Shown here in pieces: positions 30,255 through 42,734 of a stretch of DNA of 64,000 bases. Under the pieces are notes generated by a model that was given only the letters and a program-made list of their open reading frames with translations, was not told the DNA's origin and made no database searches. The DNA is from Lycocorax pyrrhopterus obiensis (lineage: Eukaryota; Chordata; Aves; Passeriformes; Paradisaeidae), in assembly GCA_014706295.1 (NCBI GenBank), contig JACSVZ010000009.1:38505768-38569767 (forward strand), read 5' to 3'. How positions within the stretch are numbered: the first letter of the stretch is position 1; every line of letters starts with the position of its first letter. The position numbers and the translations under genes were made by a program.

Positions 30255-31040
30255 CTTCCCTAAAGACTCCCTGATGTTTCCCTAAAGACTCCTTGATATT
30301 CCTCTAAAAAGTCCTCGATATTTTCATAAAAACCCCTGATACTTCCCTGAAAACTCCTTGTTATTTTCATAAAGACTCCCTGATACTTCCATAAAAGCCT
30401 CCTGATATTTCCCTAAAAACTCCCTGACATTTTCCTAAAATCTCCCTGATACTTCCGTAGAAGCTCCCCAATATTTCCATAAAACTCTCTGATATTTCCC
30501 CCAAAGCTCCCTGATATTTCCCTAAAAACTCCCTGATATTTTCCTAACAACCCCCTGATACTTCCCTAAAAATTCCCCTGATACTTCCTTGAAGTCCCCC
30601 TGGTATTTCCCTAAAAACTCCTTGATACTTCCCTAAAAAACCCTGGATACTTCCCTAAAAACTCTCTGATATTTCCATAAAACCTCCCTGATATTTCCCT
30701 ATAAACTCCCTGATATTTCCATAAAACCCCCTGATACTTCCCTAAAAACCCCTGATCTTTCCCTGCAAACCCCTCTGATCTTTCCCTAAAAACTCCTTGA
30801 TATTCCTCTAAAAACTCCTTGAGATTTTCATAAAGACTCCTTGATACTTCCATGAAAACCTCCTGATATTTCCCTAAAATCTCCGTGACATTTTCCTAAA
30901 ATCTCCCTGATACTTCCCTAAAAACTCCCTGATATTTCCATAAAACCCCTCTGATATTCCCTCAAAAACTCCCTGATATTTCCCTAAAAAACCCCTGATA
31001 CTTCCCTAAAAACTCCTTGGTATTTCCCTATGGACTCCCT
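30255..31040. repeat. ~22-bp tandem array
   Basis: More than 30 degenerate units of ctccctgatatttccctaaa, with variants gatacttcc and ttttcataaa. It begins 355 bp after the exon 2 donor. Confidence 0.92.
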
Positions 31041-31714
31041 GGAAAAGCTCATGGAAAGCTCGCAGGCCTGACCTGCAGACCAGACCTTGCACGTTTCTTG
31101 TTTTCATCCCTTAAAAAATTAATTCCAAACAAAATGAGGGAAGAAAATCTGTTTTGTGAACAACTCCTGGGATTTGAAACCCACGTTTGTTTGGCTTTGT
31201 TTGGGGAAATATTCTTGACCTGGAAATTATACAGGGAATGGGAATTTCTGGGTCTTTAAAGCCTGATTGGGATAAGGTTCCAAATGTTGTTTGGGATTTT
31301 TGGGAGCTGAGCTGGAAATTGGGCAAAATAGGGCAAAAAGTGCTGGATCCGGATAAAACAGGAGGGGATGGAAGGGTTGGGAAGGTGGGGAAATCTCCCA
31401 GTGGAGCAAAGGGGAGAGGGCAGGGCTGGCTTTGAGGGAAGGGAGAGCTCATCCAGGGAAGCTGCGGTTTTTAGGGAAGAGGGGACACCTCAGTGGGTTT
31501 AAATCCTGCAGAAATTCCGGATTCACCTCTCAGTCCCGGGGTTTTCCCAGCAAATGCTGCACTTCCCTTTCCACCTCTCCCATCCTTCACCTGGAAGCCC
31601 ACAGCTCTGGGAAAGCAGAGTTTTCCCTGTGGGAATGTGATCCATATGCAAACGCTGATCCATGTTTATAAATGTGTGTTACAGACTGGGAACAGTGGGA
31701 TGCAATGGGATACC

Positions 31715-31875
31715 ACTGGGAAGGGAAAAATGGGATTAATTCAGGATGCATTTCCTAGGGATCACATCCCGGGATACCTCTGGGAAGGGAAAAATGGGAT
31801 TAATTCAGGATGCATTTCCTAGGGATCACATCCCTGGATACCTCTGGGAAGGGAAAAATGGGATTAATTCAGGGG
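31715..31875. repeat. 64-bp tandem array, ~2.5 copies
   Basis: tgggaagggaaaaatgggat starts at 31717, 31781 and 31845, exactly 64 bp apart. Copies 1 and 2 also share tgcatttcctagggatcaca. Confidence 0.92.
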
Positions 31876-32034
31876 CCTTGGAGAGGTCGAGTGTGGTACT
31901 GGGAATGTGCGCCTGGAATTGGGATGAAGGCCTGGAAAGATCAGCCTCAGCTTTGACAGGACCTGGTAAAAAGTTAAAACATTTACAAATCCCAGTTTTT
32001 TTTCCCTTTGTGGAATAATTTGGAGGGGATTCAG

Positions 32035-32133
32035 CTGGGCCACCTTGTCCAGACCCTGCTCTGGCCAGGAGAGGTTGGAGCAGATGATCCCTGAGGTCGA
32101 CCTGGCCTCGGACACTTCCAGGGATGGGGGGAT
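32035..32133. mobile_element. Probable mixed CR1 remnant
   Basis: aggttggagcagatgatccc resembles a sense CR1 tail, while cggacacttccagggatggg resembles the antisense CR1 body. The two abut, so this looks like a rearranged or nested remnant. Confidence 0.45.
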
Positions 32134-32209
32134 GAGAGGAAATAAGAGGGAATTAAAGGCACTGACAGGATTGGGATTCAGGGATGTGCTTCTCCCTCTC
32201 TATTTCATG

Positions 32210-32600
32210 TTTACAATAATCAGGGATTTGGGAATCCAGATATCCATGGGTTGAGTTGGCTTTGCTGTGGATTTGGAGCCTCCTGGCTGGGAGGAATTTT
32301 TTCCTTTTTTTCCTTTAACTTCCTTCCCTGCTTTAATCATTGAGGAATCCTCATTATTTTCCCATTTCCCACGTTATTCCCATTCCATTCCTCCCCTGTC
32401 TCCCTGTGCTGCCAATCCCTCAGGAATTATTACCGGGATCAGAAGGTGTTGGGTGTTTTTCCCTCTAATATTTACAATAATCAGGGATTTGGGAATCCGA
32501 ATATCCATGGTTTGAGGCACCTCTGTCTTTTCCCATGGATTTGGAGCTCCAGGTTGGCTCCAGCAGCTGCTTGGGAGGAAGTTTTTCCTTGAGCTTCCTT
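32210..32600. repeat. ~258-bp tandem duplication
   Basis: tttacaataatcagggattt followed by gggaatcc and atatccatgg occurs near 32211 and again near 32470. Both are followed by atggatttggag and cttccttccctgctt. Two diverged tandem copies. Confidence 0.8.
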
Positions 32601-33189
32601 CCCTGCTTTCATCCCTTGACTCTGATCAGCTCCAGCACCGAGGGGTTTGGAGTGTGGAAAATTGAGGAAATATGGAGGAAATATTCCCAATAAATTTGGG
32701 AAGCAGTGGAGATTTTTTGGGAGGTGCCTGATGAGTTAAGCGGGATCTTCCTGCTCGTCAATCCCAGCCGGCTGATGAAAATCCCCCTTTCTGATGCCTT
32801 CCCTCGTTAAACCAGATCCAGATGATTTCTCCGGGATGCTCCCGCCTGGATGGGGTCCGTGTGCTGCCTCCTCAGTGCCCTGTGAATTTTGGGAAACACC
32901 AACCTTCCTTCCTGCTCTCCTTCCCCTCCGTAGTGACGGGGTTTGGGCTGTTCGGAGGGAGAGACGTGGGAAGCGGATCCAGCGTGTTCCCGGAGGGAGG
33001 AGGGAAGCTGGGAGCTTCTGATCCTTCCTGGAATTCCCTGGGGGGAGCAGCAGGGCTGAGCTGAGTTCTCCTTCCCTTCCCAGATTCCAGCCAGGCCTTT
33101 CCTTTAGGGAAATGTCTCCTCTGAGGGGTTTTTTAGGAGTCACGGGAGGGGTCACGGCCAGGGGTGATGGAGGTGATTCCTTGGGATGG

Positions 33190-33432
33190 GACAAGGGGAT
33201 GGTTTTTAGCTAAAAGAGGGAAGATTTGGATGGATATTGGAAAGGAATTCCTGGCTGGGAGGGTGGGGAGGCCCTGGCACAGTTCCCAGAGCAGCTGTGG
33301 CTGCCCCTGGATCCCTGGCAGTGCCCAAGGCCAGGCTGGAGCACCCTGGGACAGTGGGAGGTGTCCGGGATGGAATGGCGTGGGATTTAAGGTCCCTTCA
33401 AGCCAAACCATTCCAGGATTCCATGACCTAAA
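33190..33432 (+). mobile_element. CR1 LINE fragment, sense
   Basis: acaaggggatggtttttagc, then ggaattcctggctgggaggg, then ggcagtgcccaaggccaggc, ending aaaccattccaggattccat. Confidence 0.85.
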
Positions 33433-34321
33433 ATTCCTTCATGCGGAGTGCTCTGAGTTCCTCCCAGTCCCAGACCCAGGAGCTGGAGGATGCCCCCGTC
33501 TGGGGCTGGGATTGTTCCCATTCTTTGGATCCTTTCCCAGTGGAGATGCTCCAGTGGCTTTTCAGCACCCGGAGCTGCTGCTGGCTCCGGAGGGTCAGTG
33601 CTGATCCTTCCGGGTTATTTGGGATCTCTCTTCCACCCCTCCATTATTAGGATAACGTGGCATTGGGAAGAACATTCCAAGGGTTTATCTCCCAGTTTTT
33701 GTCCTCGTTTCCCGTTGTTGGGATGGAGAATTGGAAGCTCTGTTGTCAGCAAAGCTTCCTGGTGCCGTTCCTGGGCAGAATTGGACTTTCATCCTGGCTT
33801 TTCCTGCTGGGATTTGCCTCTGGATGTGTTTGGGATTATGCAACCCTTCATAATTGTGTATTATCCTGCAATTTATTGATAAGCTGCTAAAATTCCTGGA
33901 AAAGGAACCCTTAATGGGAATCTGAAGCGGACAAAACCCTGCAGGAATGGTTTGCGCATCCCTTTTCCAAACTCATTAAATTTATTTTGGAAACCTCTTC
34001 CCGTGATTTGCTGATTAAAGAACTCCAGAGCCTGCCAGGCTTTTTAATTAAAGAATTCGGGATGGCATCAAAGGCCTTCTCCTCTGGATCTGCTTTAAAA
34101 CAGGAAAAAACTGGAATTACGGAACCACAGGAAGGGTTCTCTCAGATCCAGGGGGGCGAGCTCGGAATGCAGCAACTCGAGGGAATAGAGAGCTGGGGCA
34201 GATCTGGAAATGAACAGGATTCTGATAATTCCCTTTAAAATGGGATTATTTTGGATGTCTGGTCTCAGGGTCAGTGAGAAACCTCAATACAAATTCAGGA
34301 GCTTTAAAGGTGGAGCGTAAA

Positions 34322-34372
34322 ATATCGGAATTCTGGAATGGTTTGGCTTGGGAGGGACCTTTAAAGGTCAAT
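34322..34372 (-). mobile_element. CR1 LINE tail, antisense
   Basis: About 50 bp with attctggaatggtttggctt and gggagggacctttaaagg, the reverse complement of the CR1 3' end. Confidence 0.6.
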
Positions 34373-34859
34373 TTATTTATTTATTTTTATCTTTCCATTC
34401 GGACTTTGGGAATTTTTTGGTCTTTGAGGGGAGGACGACAGGAAAAGAGGATTCAGCACTTCACATATTGGAAGTGGCTTTGAAATTGCATTTATTTTAT
34501 TTGAAATATTCCTAAGCATAACCTGAGCATGATAAAATATTCCTTTAAAATATTCCTTTAAAATATTCCTTTAAAACTCTCGGGGCTGAACATTCTGCCG
34601 ATCTTTTCCCAGTGCTGCCGTGAGAGAAAATCCGGCAGTGGAAAATCCAATATTTCTTGGTCATGTGGACAAAACACGTTGGGCCCTGGCAGAGCCAGGA
34701 TTTCCTGGGATTGGGACCCTCAGCTCCAGCTTCCCTCTGCCCCCCGGAGCTGCTGGGCTGGAAAAGGGGGAAAAGGGATTTTTAAAGCTGAGGAAAAGGT
34801 GGAATGTGCTGGGAAAATGCAGGGAAGTGTCTGGTGGGAGAGAAGAGCTTGGTAACAAC

Positions 34860-35001
34860 AAATCCCTGGCAGTGTCCCAGGCCAGGCTGGACGGGGCTCG
34901 GAGCACCCTGGGACAGTGGGAAGTGTCCCTGCCCGTGCAGGGCTGGAATGGGATGGGATTTAAGGCCTCTCCCAACCCAGAGCAGCCTGGGATTCTGGGA
35001 T
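34860..35001 (+). mobile_element. CR1 LINE fragment, sense
   Basis: aaatccctggcagtgtccca, then gagcaccctgggacagtggg, then tgggatttaaggcctctccc. Only the 3' ~140 bp is present. Confidence 0.8.
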
Positions 35002-35719
35002 CCATCCCTTACATAACTTTTATCTTGGATAACGCTCCCTCCTCCTGCCTGAGGCAGCAATTCCCCAAAGTCTCCCATCTCCCTGCATCAGGCCTTCCCT
35101 GCTCCTTCCTTTTCTCCCTGAGATCCCTTTGGAGGCCCAGGAGAGAAAAGTGGGAGTGATTTTGACCCGGAGCCGGGCAGGAGCTTCCCTTTCCCCACGG
35201 ATAATCCCAGTGATTCAGTGCAAGTCACGGCTCTGCAAAAACTCCCTGCTCACGCCTGATCAGACAGAATTCCTCCTGCTTGAGGAGGAATCAGCACAGG
35301 ATCCTTGTGCTGAGCCGGTGCTTCCACAGCCTCTGGATCAGCAGGCTCCACGTGGAGCTCCATTTTTGCCGTGAATTATTGTTGGAGGGCTGAGCAGGAG
35401 CGACCATCCCCGTGTGCAATCGGCCGGGCAGCTCGGGAGCACCGAGCCTCCATCTCTGCCGTGGGTCTGCGCCTGCTGCCAGGAGCCGGGGGGACAGGGC
35501 AGGGAAAAGAGGAATATCCAGCTCCCTGTGGGAGCTGTGTCCTGCTGCAGCTGGAGGGGGGGTCGGGAATGGTGGGGTGGGAAAGGGGAAGGGAAAAGGC
35601 TTGCATTTTTCATGGAGTGCTGGGATGTGGGGATGCTGCTGGCTAAATATAGACCCAGAGTGCTCCTCCTGGAGAAATTCATGGACAAATAAAACCCTGC
35701 AGTGCTCCAGTGGTGCTGA

Positions 35720-35985
35720 TTCATGGAATCCTGGAATGGTTTGGGATGGAAGGACCTTAAAGCCCATCCCATTCCACGGGCAGGGACACCTCCCACTATC
35801 CCAGGTTGTCCAACCTGGCCTGGGACACTCCCAGGGATCCAGGGGCAGCCACAGCTTCTCTGGGAATTCTATTCCAGGCCCTCCCCACCCTCCCAGCCAG
35901 GAATTCCTTCCCAGCATCCCACCTAAATCAACCTAAATCCTTCAGTGTAAAGCCATTCCCTCCTGTCCGTGTCACGCAGTGGCTC
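35720..35985 (-). mobile_element. CR1 LINE fragment, antisense
   Basis: Starts at the CR1 tail, ttcatggaatcctggaatgg, and continues through gggcagggacacctcccact and agccaggaattccttcccag to cagtgtaaagccattccctc. Confidence 0.85.
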
Positions 35986-36394
35986 CTTGAATCCTTCATT
36001 GTATTGAAATCCGAGCCGTTTTTCCTCTGTAGCAACTTCTTGCCACTCCTCGTTTACCCTCCTGGATCCGCTGGCAGTGCAGCTTTCCCTGGATATCTGC
36101 CCTCAGTGCATTATGGATGCTGCTGGCAGAGGTTTCTGTCAGCAGCCCACTGATCCCTGGTCAGTGTTATTTATTCAGCGTTTCAATAACCTGCAGCAGG
36201 GGCCCTGCCTCGGGCACATGTGCTGCTCGGAACCTGCCAGGAATGCCCGGCTGGCTTTTCCATGGATACCTGGTCCTTGGCCTGGATACCTTTATGCTCG
36301 TTATTCTTTATTTACAGCTCTGCACGAGGCATGGGGTGTTAAATATTGCAGCTGGTTCCTCATGGACTCACTCTCCTGAGGGATCGTGGCTTGG

Positions 36395-36617
36395 GAATGG
36401 CCTTAAGGGAAGGTTTAGGTGGGATATTTGGGAAAATTTCTTCCTGGATAGGGCTGTCCAGGCCTGGCACAGAGTCCCCAGCCCTGGGGGGATTTCACAG
36501 CCCTGTGGATGTGGCACCTGGGGACATGGGGCAGTGGTGGCCTGGGCAGTGCTGGGAGTGGTTGGAGTCGATCTTGTGCAGCTTTTCCAGCCTAAACCAT
36601 TCTGGAATTCCATGATT
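36395..36617 (+). mobile_element. CR1 LINE fragment, sense
   Basis: gggatatttgggaaaatttc, then gatttcacagccctgtggat, then gtggcacctggggacatggg, ending taaaccattctggaattcca. Same subfamily style as the copies at 29221 and 62078. Confidence 0.8.
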
Positions 36618-36821
36618 CCAACTGAACTGGCCTTCCCAGTGCAGTTGTTGCAGTCCCTGAGCAGCCACACTCGGTGTCTCCTTTTGGAAAGGCCCAAAGC
36701 CCTGAGCTCTCCTCATGATTAACTCTGGGTTTCTTCTGCCTTTTGGAGGGTTTTGAGCTCCTGGAATTCTCTGGGAAGCATGTGGGGAGCAGGATGTGCT
36801 GTGGGGTGAGGGGCTGTCTGT

Positions 36822-37218
36822 GGGCACGGCTTCGAAATCCCTCCAGGGATGGGGCCCCCAGCCTGTGCCAGGGCTGGACAGCCCTTTCCATGAAGGAATT
36901 CCCCAATATCCACCCTGCCCCTCCCCTGGCCCAGCCTGAGGCCGTTCCCTCTCCTCCTGTCCCTGTTCCCTGGGAGCAGAGCCCGACCCCCCCCGGCTGC
37001 CCCCTCCTGTCAGGGAGTTGTGCAGAGCCACAAGGTCCCCCCTGAGCTCCTTTTCTCCAGGCTGAGCCCCTTTCCCAGCTCCCTCAGGAATTCTCCAGCC
37101 CCTTCCCAGCTCCGTTCCCTTCCCTGGACTCCTCCAGCCCCTCAAGCTCCCCCTCAGGAATTCTCCAGCCCCTTCCCAGCCCTAATCCCTTCCCTGGACA
37201 TGCTCCAGCCCCTCTCTT
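36822..37218 (-). mobile_element. CR1 LINE copy, antisense
   Basis: Near-duplicate of the copy at 5570-6218. About 240 bp around gcccagcctgaggccgttcc and ctgccccctcctgtcaggga differ by only a few bases. The outer part is again partly repeated (from about 37153). Confidence 0.85.
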
Positions 37219-38351
37219 CCATCCCATCCCAGCCCAAACACCCCCACCCTTCCCAAACATCCACACCTCCAGCAGTTCAGAGCTGAGTTCCACACCCCGG
37301 GGGTTCATCCCAAGGGAACATCCTGAGCCAGGCCTCCGTGTTTTGCCTGTCTGACACTTTGCAGCTGGATTTGTCCCAGCTGGGCACTCCCAGTTTACGG
37401 GTGACATAAACCAGTTGTAGTTCAGGCCTGGTTCTGTGCCTGCTGTTGGTTCTTGGGGTGATTTTAAGGTGAGGTTTAAGAGAAAAGTGCTGGTTTAGCT
37501 CCTCGTGTGTTACACAATCCAAGCTGCACCGATGCCACTGTGAACGCAATGATGATAAAAGTGCTTGGCAGGAGCAGGGGGAGAGGCCTGTCGTGGGTAA
37601 AATGCTGGGACATTCCAGGAGAGTCATCCAAAGTGTCAGGAGGAATTGGGAATTCATCGAGGGGAAAGCTGTGCTCGGGCTGGAAAGAGCCTGGAGGGCT
37701 GGGGGCTCCTGCTGCCTCCCTTCCCTGCTGTCTGTGCTGGTTCTGTGGATTTGGGGAGCAGGGGGAGAGGGAAGGGGTGAGGGGGCTGCATCCCTGTGGG
37801 AATGGCTCCTGGGATGCAGCCCTGCCCGCTCCTGGCTCATCCCAGAGCCCTTCCTGGGGTATGGAGACAAAGGCTGCCCCTTGTTTATTCATTGCTGAGC
37901 TGCCCCTGGAGGCATCCAGGGAAGATCCTCATCCCGAATTCATCTGGGAGTCCCGCCTAAGCCCTTTAGTGACCGTGACGGGGTTCCAAGGGTTTGGAGC
38001 TGTGTGTGCCATCCCAGCGCTGGGAGAGGCTGCTGGGAACAGCTCCCTCCCCTCATTGCAGTGTTTACTGCCCGCTCCTCGGCCTTGTTTTCCAGCCTTA
38101 GTGACTCCCTGGAGCTCCTGGACACGTCGTGCAGGACATGAACAAATCCCGGAGCTCCCAGCAGAGCAAATTCAGCCCCTGTGCTGTGGGTGCTGGGGCC
38201 TAAATCCCGGGATTTCACACCAAATCCGGGCAGTGCGTGGCAACAGGGGGAGATGGGGTTGCCAGGAGCAGGGCATTGGATCAGGGTGTCCAGGTGCCTC
38301 TGGAGTCTGTGACCAGCAGGAAGGGGGAATTCTGCCCCTCTGCCCCACCCA

Positions 38352-38718
38352 GCTGAGACCTCACCTGCAGAGCTGCCCCAGCCCTGGGGCCAGCACAGGA
38401 GGGACCTGGAGCTGCTGGAGAGAGTCCAGAGGAGGCCACGGAGCTGCTCCAGGGCTGGAGCTGGGCTGGGAGAGCTGGGAATGCTCACCTGGATAAGGGA
38501 AGGCTCCAGGGAGAGCTCAGAGCCCCTTGCAGGGCCTGAAGGGGCTCCAGGAGAGCTGGAGAGGGACTGGGGACAAGGGCTGGAGGGACAGGACACAGGG
38601 AATGGCTTCCCAGTGCCAGAGGGCAGGGATGGATGGGATATTGGGAAGGAACTCCTGGCTGGGAGGGTGGGGAGGGGCTGGGATGGAATTCCCAGAGAAG
38701 CTGTGGCTGCCCTTGCAT
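38352..38718 (+). mobile_element. CR1 LINE copy, sense, longer 5' part
   Basis: Begins further upstream than most copies, with gagacctcacctgcagagct and gctggagagagtccagagga. It then follows the usual gggagagctgggaatgctca body and ends at ctgtggctgcccttgcat, lacking the tail. Confidence 0.82.
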
Positions 38719-39047
38719 TCAGCACTGGCAGGACAATAAAAATCCAACAAAGAAACAAACAATTGTGCCCCCAGACAGGAAAATGCTCCATGGAGTCGAT
38801 TTATCTGGAGATTTATTGATTGTGGAGCAGAGCTGGGTCAGCCTTATCTGTGTGAGGCTTCGGCCGGCGGGATGCAGCCTGGGCTGGAATCCCCCTCTGC
38901 TCATCCAGCTCCTGGATCTGCTCTGTGCCTCTGCCCTGCCCCTTGTGCTGAAATTCCTGCTGTTGTTATGGATTTATTCCATTTATTGCCTCCAAGGATT
39001 CTTTCTGCTCAGGGTTTGTCCGAAATGATAACGATTCAAGGAGCCCC

Positions 39048-39318
39048 TGTGTGACAAGGACAAGAGGGAATGGCTTTCAGCTGAAGGATTTGGGTTGATT
39101 TAGATGGGATATTGGGAAGGAATTCCTGGATGTGAGGGAGGTGAGGGGCTGGGATGGAATTCCCAGAGAAGCTGTGGCTGCCCCTGGATCCCTGGGAGTG
39201 TCCCAGGCCAGGCTGGATGAGGCTTGGAGCAGCCTGGGACAGTGGGAGGTGTCCCTGCCATGGCAGGGTTGGGATGGGATTTAAGGTCCTTCCCACCCAA
39301 ACCATTCCATGTTCTGGA
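39048..39318 (+). mobile_element. CR1 LINE fragment, sense
   Basis: aagagggaatggctttcagc, then gatgggatattgggaaggaa, then ggtgtccctgccatggcagg, ending at the CR1 tail, aaaccattccatgttctgg. Confidence 0.85.
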
Positions 39319-39859
39319 ATTCGTGGCAGTGATGACTTTGGGATGCTGTGAGGTGCCACAGTTGCTCAGAGGCGAGTCAGGCACCTCAGTCCCATCAGGA
39401 ATCACCTCCTGTTCCACTGGGATGGGTCTAGGGAAAGATAACCCAGAGGTGCAGAGATAAACGGAGCCAAGGCGAGGCAGCCTCTGGAGCAGCAATTTTC
39501 CTGATGAGATTTCCTCTCTCCTCGTTAAGATATCGATCCGTGGCCGCACCGGATCCGTCAGGACACAGCTCGGAGCTCCGGGATGAATAACCCGGGACAG
39601 GCAGCACTAACTGTGATTAAGGACATGGGATGGCTGCGAGTCCCACAGGGAGGGGCATCTCCATCTCCCTGCTCTCCGTGTTCCTGGCTGTGTCCCGGCT
39701 TTGGCTTCTCCAGGAAACCTCCAGGGATTTAACGTGGGCTGGAGGTGGGTGTGGGACTGGTTGTGGCTTCTGGAGTATTTTTGGGATCGGTGTAACCAAG
39801 AACTGGAACATGTTTAAATTTAAAATTACGTTGTCACTGCGAGGGTGATAAAGATCAGG

Positions 39860-40080
39860 AAATCACAGAATCATGGAATGGGTTGGGTGGGAAGGGACCT
39901 TAAAGCTCATCCAGCAGGGACATTTTCCACTGTCCCAGGCTGCTCCCGGCCCAGTCCTACCCAGCCTGGGGCACTGCCAGGGATCCAGGGGCAGCCACAG
40001 CTTCTCTGGGCACCCTGTGCCAGGGCCTGCCCACCCTCCCAGCCAGGAATTCCTTCCCAATATCCCATCCAGCCCTGGGC
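39860..40080 (-). mobile_element. CR1 LINE fragment, antisense
   Basis: aatcacagaatcatggaatg, then gtgggaagggaccttaaagc, then cagccacagcttctctgggc, ending ccaatatcccatccagccc. A ~45-bp sense tail (gagggcttttccagcctcag) follows at 40098-40144. Confidence 0.85.
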
Positions 40081-40777
40081 TGGGTGACAAGGTGGGGATC
40101 AGGCCCTTGGAGGGCTTTTCCAGCCTCAGTGATCCTGGGATTCTGGCTGGGGTGGTGGTTCCTGGGTGCTGGGGTTGGTTCAAGCAGCAGCCGAGGGGCC
40201 CCACTCCATGTCCCGGATAAAAGCACATCCCGGAGCTCTCCAGACTCCCAAACCCAGATCCCTATGAACGCTTCATCCCTTTCCCCTTTTTATTCCATAG
40301 CGTGACCTTTCCCATCTTTTAGCTGCACTCACCCAACAGGACACAGCCCGTGGTGCTGAGCACATTCCCAGTGTTCCTCTGGAGCCTTTCCTGCTCCTCA
40401 CTGTGCTGCAGACACTTTAAATTCCCAGGGCACGGAGCTGGGATGGAATTTCCCCCAGTGGAACATTGCTGACTCCGTGCTCAGCGCTCCACGTGATGAA
40501 GGAGCTGGGATTTATATTTAATATTCCCTCCGATTTCCCTGCCCCTGGCTGCTTCCCCCAGTGCTGCTCAGCAGCCAGACCTGGGCAGGCTTGGAAAGCT
40601 CAGAAAAATTCACGGAGTGCTTTGTACCAGGGACCTCAGCCAGAACGAAAGGGGATTTTCCCTTTTTTTATTTTTTACCTGGCAGAGGTTAAGAATTTAA
40701 AAGCCGCATGGAAAACATGCCTGGAGTTGTGGCTTGATCCATCATGCCTGTGAAAGCATTACAGATTTCCACTGTAG

Positions 40778-40984
40778 ACGGGATATTGGGAAGGAATTCC
40801 TGGCTGGGAGGGTGGGGAGGCCCTGGGATGGAATTCCCAGAGAAGCTGAGGCTGCCCCTGGATCCCTGGCAGTGCCCGAGGCCAGGCTGGAGCAGCCCGG
40901 GACAGTGGAAGTGTCCCTGCCCATGGCAACGGGGGGTTGGGATTTAGGATCCCTTCCCACGCAGCCCATCCTGGCATTCCACGG
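40778..40984 (+). mobile_element. CR1 LINE fragment, sense
   Basis: gggatattgggaaggaattc, then ggatccctggcagtgcccga, then gaagtgtccctgcccatggc. Confidence 0.83.
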
Positions 40985-41476
40985 TGGTGTATTCCCGCAG
41001 GAACGCGTCTCTAGGAGCAGCATTTAGGGAATGCCGGGGCTCGGGAGGCCTCGCTCCGAGGCAGCAGCCGGGCTCACCTGGTAATTAATTCATCAGCAGA
41101 GCTCCCTGGAATTAGAGCTGTGCTCGGAGAGCTCCTAATTGGGAGTTAATGGCTCATTAGCGCTGAGCAGATCAGCCTGAGAGCCCTGTAAACACAAACA
41201 AAGCAATTAAGGGTTCTCGGGGAGCGGGATCCAGCTCCGAGGTGGGCCTGGGCAGCCAAGCTGGGGCAGCCCGGGTGCTGCAGCGAAGGGAATTCCCTCT
41301 GGGATGCCCGTAGGGGCGGAAGGGCTGGGATGACAGTGCGGGGTGGCCGTGGCTTCCTGCTTTGGGGCTTCCTCCCTGTTCAGCCCAAACTGGGCACGTG
41401 GGAATGAGATGGGGGTGGGAAAAAAATGGGGAAAATGAGCAGCAGTGGCTCCTACCCAGGAAGTTTGAAGAATGTA

Positions 41477-41600
41477 AATCACAGAATTTCAGGATGGGCT
41501 GGGTGGGAAGGGACCTTAGGGCCCATCCCAGTCCATCCCTGACACCTCCCACTATCCCAGGGTGCTCCAAGCCCTGTCCAGCCTGGCCTTGGACACTGCC
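41477..41600 (-). mobile_element. CR1 LINE fragment, antisense (arm of inverted pair)
   Basis: ggatgggctgggtgggaagg, then cccactatcccagggtgctc, then cagcctggccttggacactg. Directly abuts a sense CR1 copy. Confidence 0.82.
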
Positions 41601-41892
41601 AGGGGTGGGAATGGGCTCCAGGAGAGCTGGGGAGGGACTTGGGACAAGAAGTGCCAGGACACAGGGAATGGCTTCCACTGCCAGAGGGCAGGGATGGATG
41701 GGATATTGGGAAGGAATTGCTGACTGGGCTGGAATTCCCAGAGAAGCTGTGGCTGCCCCTGGATCCCTAACAGTGTCCAAGGCCAGGTTGGAGCACCCTG
41801 GGATGGTGGAAGGTGTCCCTGCCCATGGCAGGGGTGGGATAGGATGGGATTTAAGGTCCCTTCCCACCTGAACTAGGCTGGGATCCTGTGAA
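41601..41892 (+). mobile_element. CR1 LINE fragment, sense (arm of inverted pair)
   Basis: gggctccaggagagctgggg, then gggatattgggaaggaattg, then caaggccaggttggagcacc, then ggtgtccctgcccatggcag. Its 3' part is complementary to the antisense fragment at 41477-41600. Confidence 0.84.
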
Positions 41893-42734
41893 GGTGTGGC
41901 AGCACCTCTGCAGCCCACCAGGATTTTTCCTGGAAGCAAAGCAGTGCCCTGACATTTGGGATGGGCCAAGGCAAAGAGCAGCAGCCAGAATTCCCAACGT
42001 CACAAACACCGAGCCACTCCTGAAACCTTCAGGAAAAAAAGGCATCGTTTTCCCTAAAACGGCAAAAATGCTCCAGACTCGGAGGCTTTTAAGCCAGCCT
42101 GGGGAGAGCTCAGTCAGCACGCTCGGGATGGCAGCAAGGCTGCGATGTAAAATTAGAAACCCCCGCAGGCATGTGGGTATTTGTGCAGCTCTGGCTGGGA
42201 TGTGGCAGATCTATCCTCCTGGGAACAACGAGCCTGCTGGATGGCATCCCATCCCCAGGGATGTGGGCCCTAATTAACCTTCCCTGCCCTCGGGATCGCC
42301 TCCCTCCCTCCCTCCCTCCTGCCCATGCTGCAGGAAATTATTTCCCTCTGTGCCACCCTCGGATCTAAACCACGGTGGGAGCCATGGGGAGGGAGCAGCA
42401 TCCAAAAACTCTGAGCCCTATCTGCCTCTGCTCCAGAAATGCCTCTGCTCCAGAAATGGGGGTGTTTATCCCACGTGTTTTGGGGTGCTTGTTTTCCCCC
42501 GGGAGAGGTTTGAGGATGCTGCGGATGCAGGAGCAGCTTGGAGGTGTTGAGCACCTAGTGATGCACCTGGGGGGACCAGGAAAATGTGTCACCAAGGGGG
42601 AAAATCCAGCATGGAATTGCTGAGTGTGTGGAGATGCTGTCTGGGAAGTTTTTCCAGGGGGAAAAGGTTTTCCAGCTTTTCCAAGTTGAGGAGGTCACAC
42701 TGAGCTCTCTGCTCCCTGCATGGAAAGGGGAGAC

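Noticed and set aside
28583..30274. 563-residue plus-strand open frame
   Set aside because: It reads through intron 1, a CR1 copy, KCNJ3 exon 2 and intron 2. Only 29684-29900 is real coding sequence, with clear splice sites.
30255..31040. CRISPR-like spaced repeats
   Set aside because: The genome is a vertebrate's. Units are contiguous, degenerate and without unique spacers.
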